A DNA stretch of 64,000 bases from Bactericera cockerelli. Its lineage: Eukaryota > Arthropoda > Insecta > Hemiptera > Triozidae. Shown here in pieces: positions 60,231 through 64,000 of the stretch (positions are counted from its first letter, which is position 1; every line of letters begins with the position of its first letter). The translations under genes and the position numbers were made by a program. The notes beneath the pieces are model-generated. The model was given only the letters and a program-made list of their open reading frames with translations. It was not told the DNA's origin and made no database searches. The stretch is taken from NCBI GenBank assembly GCA_024516035.1, contig CM044955.1, positions 50,569,074 to 50,633,073 on the forward strand, given 5' to 3'.

Positions 60231-60703
60231 CTGGGGACGGAAATTAAATAAATATATGTGTTTCGTTGTGTTATGATTTTGTGTTAATCACTTTTGTAAT
60301 ATCACTAATTGCTATTAAAAAAAAAAAAAAATTGTCTATCTACTACCTACATAAAACACAACAAATTTTGGAAATCAAAATACTTGGTAAAGTTTTTTTT
60401 TAATAGTAATTCCATTCCTTATAAGGTCCTAACAGAGTGTTGGAATGAAAGTTTGCACATTTTGATTACTTTTTTGAAAGTAAGCCTATAAAAGTAGTGC
60501 TCAAAATATGTTATCATATTTGTGTTAATCAATTGCGTGATATCACAATTATCAGAATACCGTGCAAGTAACATCGAAAGTTCAGCTCCCAAAATTTTCT
60601 AAATTAAATCTAGATCTTCTAAGTAAATTGATATCTCTTATTTTGGGTATTACTTCAACTAAAATGTGATCTTTTACAAAAGTTTTAATCCCCATCAAGT
60701 CCC
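60231..60703. other. Intron / possible 5' UTR of the retrotransposon
   Basis: AT-rich, with a GTTATCATATTTGTGTTAAT motif (60509-60530) also seen at the ends of SINE family 3. The 5' edge of the non-LTR element lies somewhere here but shows no clear boundary. Confidence 0.5.
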
Positions 60704-62095
60704 ATGTCTCAATCCACGTCTACCGGTTATCGAGGAAATGTTAGAAATAGAGATCCAAGATATGCAAGACAAAGATTCCGATACTCTTCGTCTTCAGATG
60801 AGATGGAAATTGATTCCAACATTCCAATCGCTAACAAAGACATTTCAAGTTCTCAAAACAAAGTTTCGAATGACAACATGGTATATTGTCCTTTTTGTCA
60901 GGAACAGAATCCGAAGTCCTTCTTATCGATGACGGGTCTCAAAATACATATAGGAAGGATACATAAGAATGCTGAACGCATAGTTCCTACCGAAACTACG
61001 GTCAATTCTGAGACCAACTTCTCTCAAACAGTTTCCTCTTTAAAACAATCAGTTCGTATTTTGAAACATGTACCAAAGAGTGCTCGAAACCTTGCAGCAA
61101 GTAAATTGTCAGCTGTAATAAATAATTGTGTGTCAAAGAACAATCGAGAATCTTGGGAAAAACTTTTTCTTTTTTCTTATAATGCTCTGCAAGTTCCAAC
61201 CATTGAGAAGTCCAAGTCGCTTACATCCCTTGTCAAACAAAATTTGACTAAAGAAATTGCACACTATGTCAAGAGTGACAAGAAGAAAAATAAAAAGCCT
61301 GCACCACTGGCAAAAAGGGTTGAGTCAAAAGTAGCAGAATTTGATATTCGCGGTGCTATAAGAATTTTAAACTCTAATGATAGTATTGCTCCTGTGAATC
61401 ATAATACACTAGCTGCACTTATTGATAAGCATCCGCCCCCTTCTAGAGAGTTAATATTCCCAAATTCTTCTGAAGATGATCTTGAAATACTCCAAGTTAA
61501 TACTGAAGATGTTGGAAAAGCAATCTTTTCCTTCCCTAATGGCTCTTCGGCTGGTATAGATGGTATTTCTCCACAAATCTTGAAGGACTTGATATCAAGA
61601 TCGGCCAAGGAAGGTGGTGTTCAGTTATTACAGTCAATCACTCAAATGTGTAATCTAATGTTACGAGGTGAAATTGTTGAGACTGTTTGCCCATTCTTCT
61701 ACGGCGCTTCCTTGTTGGCTCTTCAGAAAAAAGATGGTGGCATCAGGCCAATAGCAATCGGATGCGTGTATCGTCGCTTAGCAGCCAAAATAGGTTGTTC
61801 ATACATTCGTGATGAAATTTGTTCATATCTCCAGCCTCATCAACTGGGTTTTGGAACACAACAAGGAGGAGAAGCCATAGTACATGCTGTTAGGTCTTTT
61901 GTCAATACTAATAAAGACGAAAATAATGTTATACTGAAAATCGATTTCCAGAATGCATTCAATACTGTCGAAAGAGATAGCATTTTACAAGAAGCAAAAG
62001 CTAAAGTTCCATCACTGTTTTCCTACCTGCAGCAATGCTATACAAAAATCCTTCACATTTACTGTTCGGTGAAGATATTATTTCATCAATGGTAG
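60704..62095 (+). mobile_element. Non-LTR retrotransposon ORF, N-terminal part: C2H2 finger and start of reverse transcriptase
   Basis: 463 codons. Residues 62-87 form a C2H2 finger (CPFC...HIGRIH: C62, C65, H82, H87), as in site-specific R2-type elements, where it binds target DNA. The reverse transcriptase begins near residue 284 (GIDGISPQILKDL), with KKDGGIRPIAIGCVYRRLAA at 342-361 and motif A LKIDFQNAFN (Asp 414). The frame is then lost within 62029-62100 and the protein continues in the ORF from 62035. It lies antisense in the intron 5' of the exon at 60230. Base composition is AT-richer than the host exons. Confidence 0.88.
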
Positions 62096-63687
62096 GAGCT
62101 CAACAAGGTGATCCGGCTGGGCCTCTCCTCTTTAGTTTGGTTTTACAACCCATTATTTACAAATTGAAAGCCAGCCTGAATCTTTGGTACTTGGACGACG
62201 GAGTTTTAGGAGGAAGTCCTGATATTATTCTTCAAGATTTAGATCAGTTGGCAAAAGAAGCAAACCGAATCGGTTTAAAGATAAATCCTCAAAAGTGCGA
62301 GCTCTATTTTTGTCATGGAAATGTTAATGATGAAACTATCCAATCCTTTCAACAATTGTTACCAGGTGTTCGTATTATAGGAAACGATGAGTTCATCATA
62401 CTTGGAAGTCCTGTTTGTGAAGAAGCATTTGAATCACATTTCAACGAACGCTTTGAGAAATTGACTGTAATGTTTGAGAAAATGGAAAGCCTCAGTACTC
62501 ATGTTGCATATTTTTTAATGAAGAACTGTACAACTATACCTAAACTGACATACTCTACTCGAACGACTCCAATGTGGATGTGCCCAGACAGTTTGCAGAA
62601 GATTGACTCTTACATGAAACGAATAATGGAAAAGATCTTCAACACACAGTTATCAACTATTCAATGGACACAAGCTTCATTGCCAATTCGTTCTGGAGGT
62701 TTAGGTTTGAGAAGAATATCAGATGTCAGTCTTCCAGCTTTTATTTCTTCGGCAAATGGAGTAATGTCCTTGGTTTCTATGATTTTAAAAACACCAAAAG
62801 AAAATGTATCCATTTGTTATCTGGATGAAGCAATGAATACTTGGAATGGCAAATACACCAAGATTCCCATTGATATTGCAGTTCAAAAGGAATGGGACAA
62901 GATTGTGGTGAACCATATCTTGGATGAAGAAATAAGATTGATAGATGACAATGATATTGCCCGCTTCAAGGCCCTGCAATGTAAAGAAGCAGGCGCGTGG
63001 TTGGAAGCAGTTCCCGCAAAACAAATTGGAACTCTGATTGAGAACAGGTCATTCCGCATTTGCATATGCTTGAGGTTAGGAAGTAACATTTGTAGGCCTC
63101 ACCCATGCATTTGTGGAATGTCAACTGTGGACAGCAGAGGTATCCATCCATTGAACTGTCAAAAAAGTACAGGGAGATTCAGTAGACATAGCTCAATCAA
63201 CAATGTTTTAAAAAGAGCTCTTGCTTCAGTAGATATACCATGCCAACTTGAACCGACAGGTCTAACATCCAACACTTCGGTTAGACCAGATGGCATATCT
63301 ATTGTACCTTGGTCAAACGGAAAAAATGTTTTATGGGATGTTACTTGCACGGATACTTTGGCTCCCTCTAACATAAAAAGATCAATTGAATCTAGAGGAG
63401 CAGCTGCTGAATGTGCTTCGAAAAACAAGAAAAGAAAATATGCAGAACTGTGTGATCAGTATACATTTGTAGGGTTTGCGGTAGAGACAATGGGTGTTTT
63501 CTGTGAAGATGCGAGGCGTTTTGTTCAAGAAATAGGAGCAATGTTGGTAGATAAATCTGGAATGAAGATGGCTGGGCAGTATCTATATCAGAGAATCAGC
63601 ATTGAGATACAGAAGGGCAACGCCGCAAGCATTGTTGGCGCATGTCCAGTCCCAGAAGATCTTAATGAAATATTTTATTTGAAATAG
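62035..63687 (+). mobile_element. Non-LTR retrotransposon ORF, C-terminal part: RT motifs B-D, zinc knuckle, restriction-like endonuclease
   Basis: 550 codons in the next frame. Motif B is GAQQGDPAGPLLFSL (residues 21-35), motif C is YLDD (52-55), and motif D contains LKINPQKCELYF. Near the end a zinc knuckle C358-x-C360-x10-H371-x3-C375 precedes a PD-(D/E)xK-like core, RPDG (417-420) with LWD (433-435). This order (RT, knuckle, endonuclease at the C-terminus) defines the endonuclease-type non-LTR elements (R2/R4/NeSL/Hero kind) rather than APE-type LINEs. I cannot assign the exact clade. The ORF is otherwise open to its TAG. No poly-A tail or target duplication is evident. Confidence 0.87.
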
Positions 63688-63774
63688 TTTAAAATGTTCG
63701 AATTCCAAATATATAATTATCATTATCAGAATTATAGGATCTTTTCCTTGCATATCCCAAAATCTAATTTTTGT

Positions 63775-63955
63775 CTATAATTCCTCTACTGGTTGCTGCT
63801 CACATTAAAGCAGCTACTCATTTTTTCTCACGAGGTACGAGTGGACCCTGGACATCCAAGTACACGGCAGAAAAAAGTCCTTCCCTGCTAGGAACGAACC
63901 CAGGTCATCGTGCGTGCAATACCTAGTGCGCTACCCACTTGACCACGGTGACTAC
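63775..63955 (-). mobile_element. SINE family 4 downstream of the retrotransposon
   Basis: Minus-strand head GTCACCGTGGTCAAGTGGGT and body with CCTCGTGAGAAAAAATGAG. It may mark the outer limit of the non-LTR element to its left. Confidence 0.77.
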
Positions 63956-64000
63956 TAAAACACTTTCAATATTATTATCTATACGTATAAAAATAAAGTT

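Larger units (their letters stand above)
59043..60083. other. Intron between the first two visible membrane exons
   Basis: Contains SINE family 5 and 1 copies and AT-rich sequence. The two flanking exons join in phase 0 without any further exon. Confidence 0.6.

Noticed and set aside
16540..59042. A true cyclase with two C2 domains, or two tandem cyclase genes
   Set aside because: Phase mismatch, repeated partial membrane bundle, synonymous-only exon changes and the 100-N join all fit uncollapsed alleles better; no second gene start or end is present.
59831..60022. Minus-strand 63-codon frame between membrane exons
   Set aside because: The exons at 60084 and 58911-59042 already join in phase 0 and match the family without an insert.

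Overview
This is a eukaryotic, almost certainly insect, genomic window. GC-rich exons sit in long AT-rich introns crowded with several families of tRNA-derived SINEs, MITEs, DNA transposons and a non-LTR retrotransposon. The SINE style and the contrast between exons and introns suggest a hemipteran such as a planthopper, but that is a guess. I see one host gene. It lies on the minus strand and covers the whole window: the 3' two thirds of a transmembrane adenylate cyclase of the Ca2+/calmodulin type 1 / rutabaga class. Its 5' exons (N-terminus, first membrane bundle, C1 domain) lie beyond base 64000, and its last exons lie left of base 1718.

Reading the gene 5' to 3' (high to low coordinates), 60230-60084 and 59042-58911 begin the second membrane bundle. 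53465-53197 and 51653-51413 complete it and lead into C2. 43388-43242, 42685-42466, 41427-41303 and 40227-40053 encode the C2 catalytic domain, and 38870-38700 starts the cytoplasmic tail. A 100-base N gap (37799-37898) follows, and then the same exons appear again: a 37.1 kb remnant, 32610-32342, 29997-29757, 23128-22982, 21603-21384, 20211-20087, 19421-19247 and 17140-16970. After that comes a long Pro/Ser-rich and then acidic tail (16468-16324, 15542-15250, 14557-14325, 12536-12359, 11917-11365, 8390-8249, 1928-1718). One set of these exons joins in perfect phase into about 1127 codons, with an optional in-frame 48-nt exon at the start of C2.

The second copy is most simply a false duplication. 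Two contigs carrying the two alleles were scaffolded end to end across the 100-N gap. The exon differences I compared are synonymous, the introns align base for base apart from polymorphic transposon insertions, and a chained transcript would break frame and domain order.

The most unusual feature is a set of minisatellites born at exon-intron junctions. At four separate exons (8249, 14325, 32342/53197 and the 37.1 kb exon) the last bases of the exon plus its intact GT splice donor are tandemly amplified into the intron, with units of about 140, 26, 34 and 50 bp. A fifth array (51654-51800) amplifies an acceptor, and a sixth duplication abuts the donor at 20087. Copy number differs between the two alleles.

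Mobile DNA includes a plus-strand restriction-like-endonuclease non-LTR retrotransposon in the 5'-most intron (60704-63687, one frameshift), a palindromic Tc1/mariner derivative (49494-51133), a 2-kb foldback element (56746-58732), a PIF/Harbinger-like MITE family, a hAT-like MITE and at least six SINE-like families.
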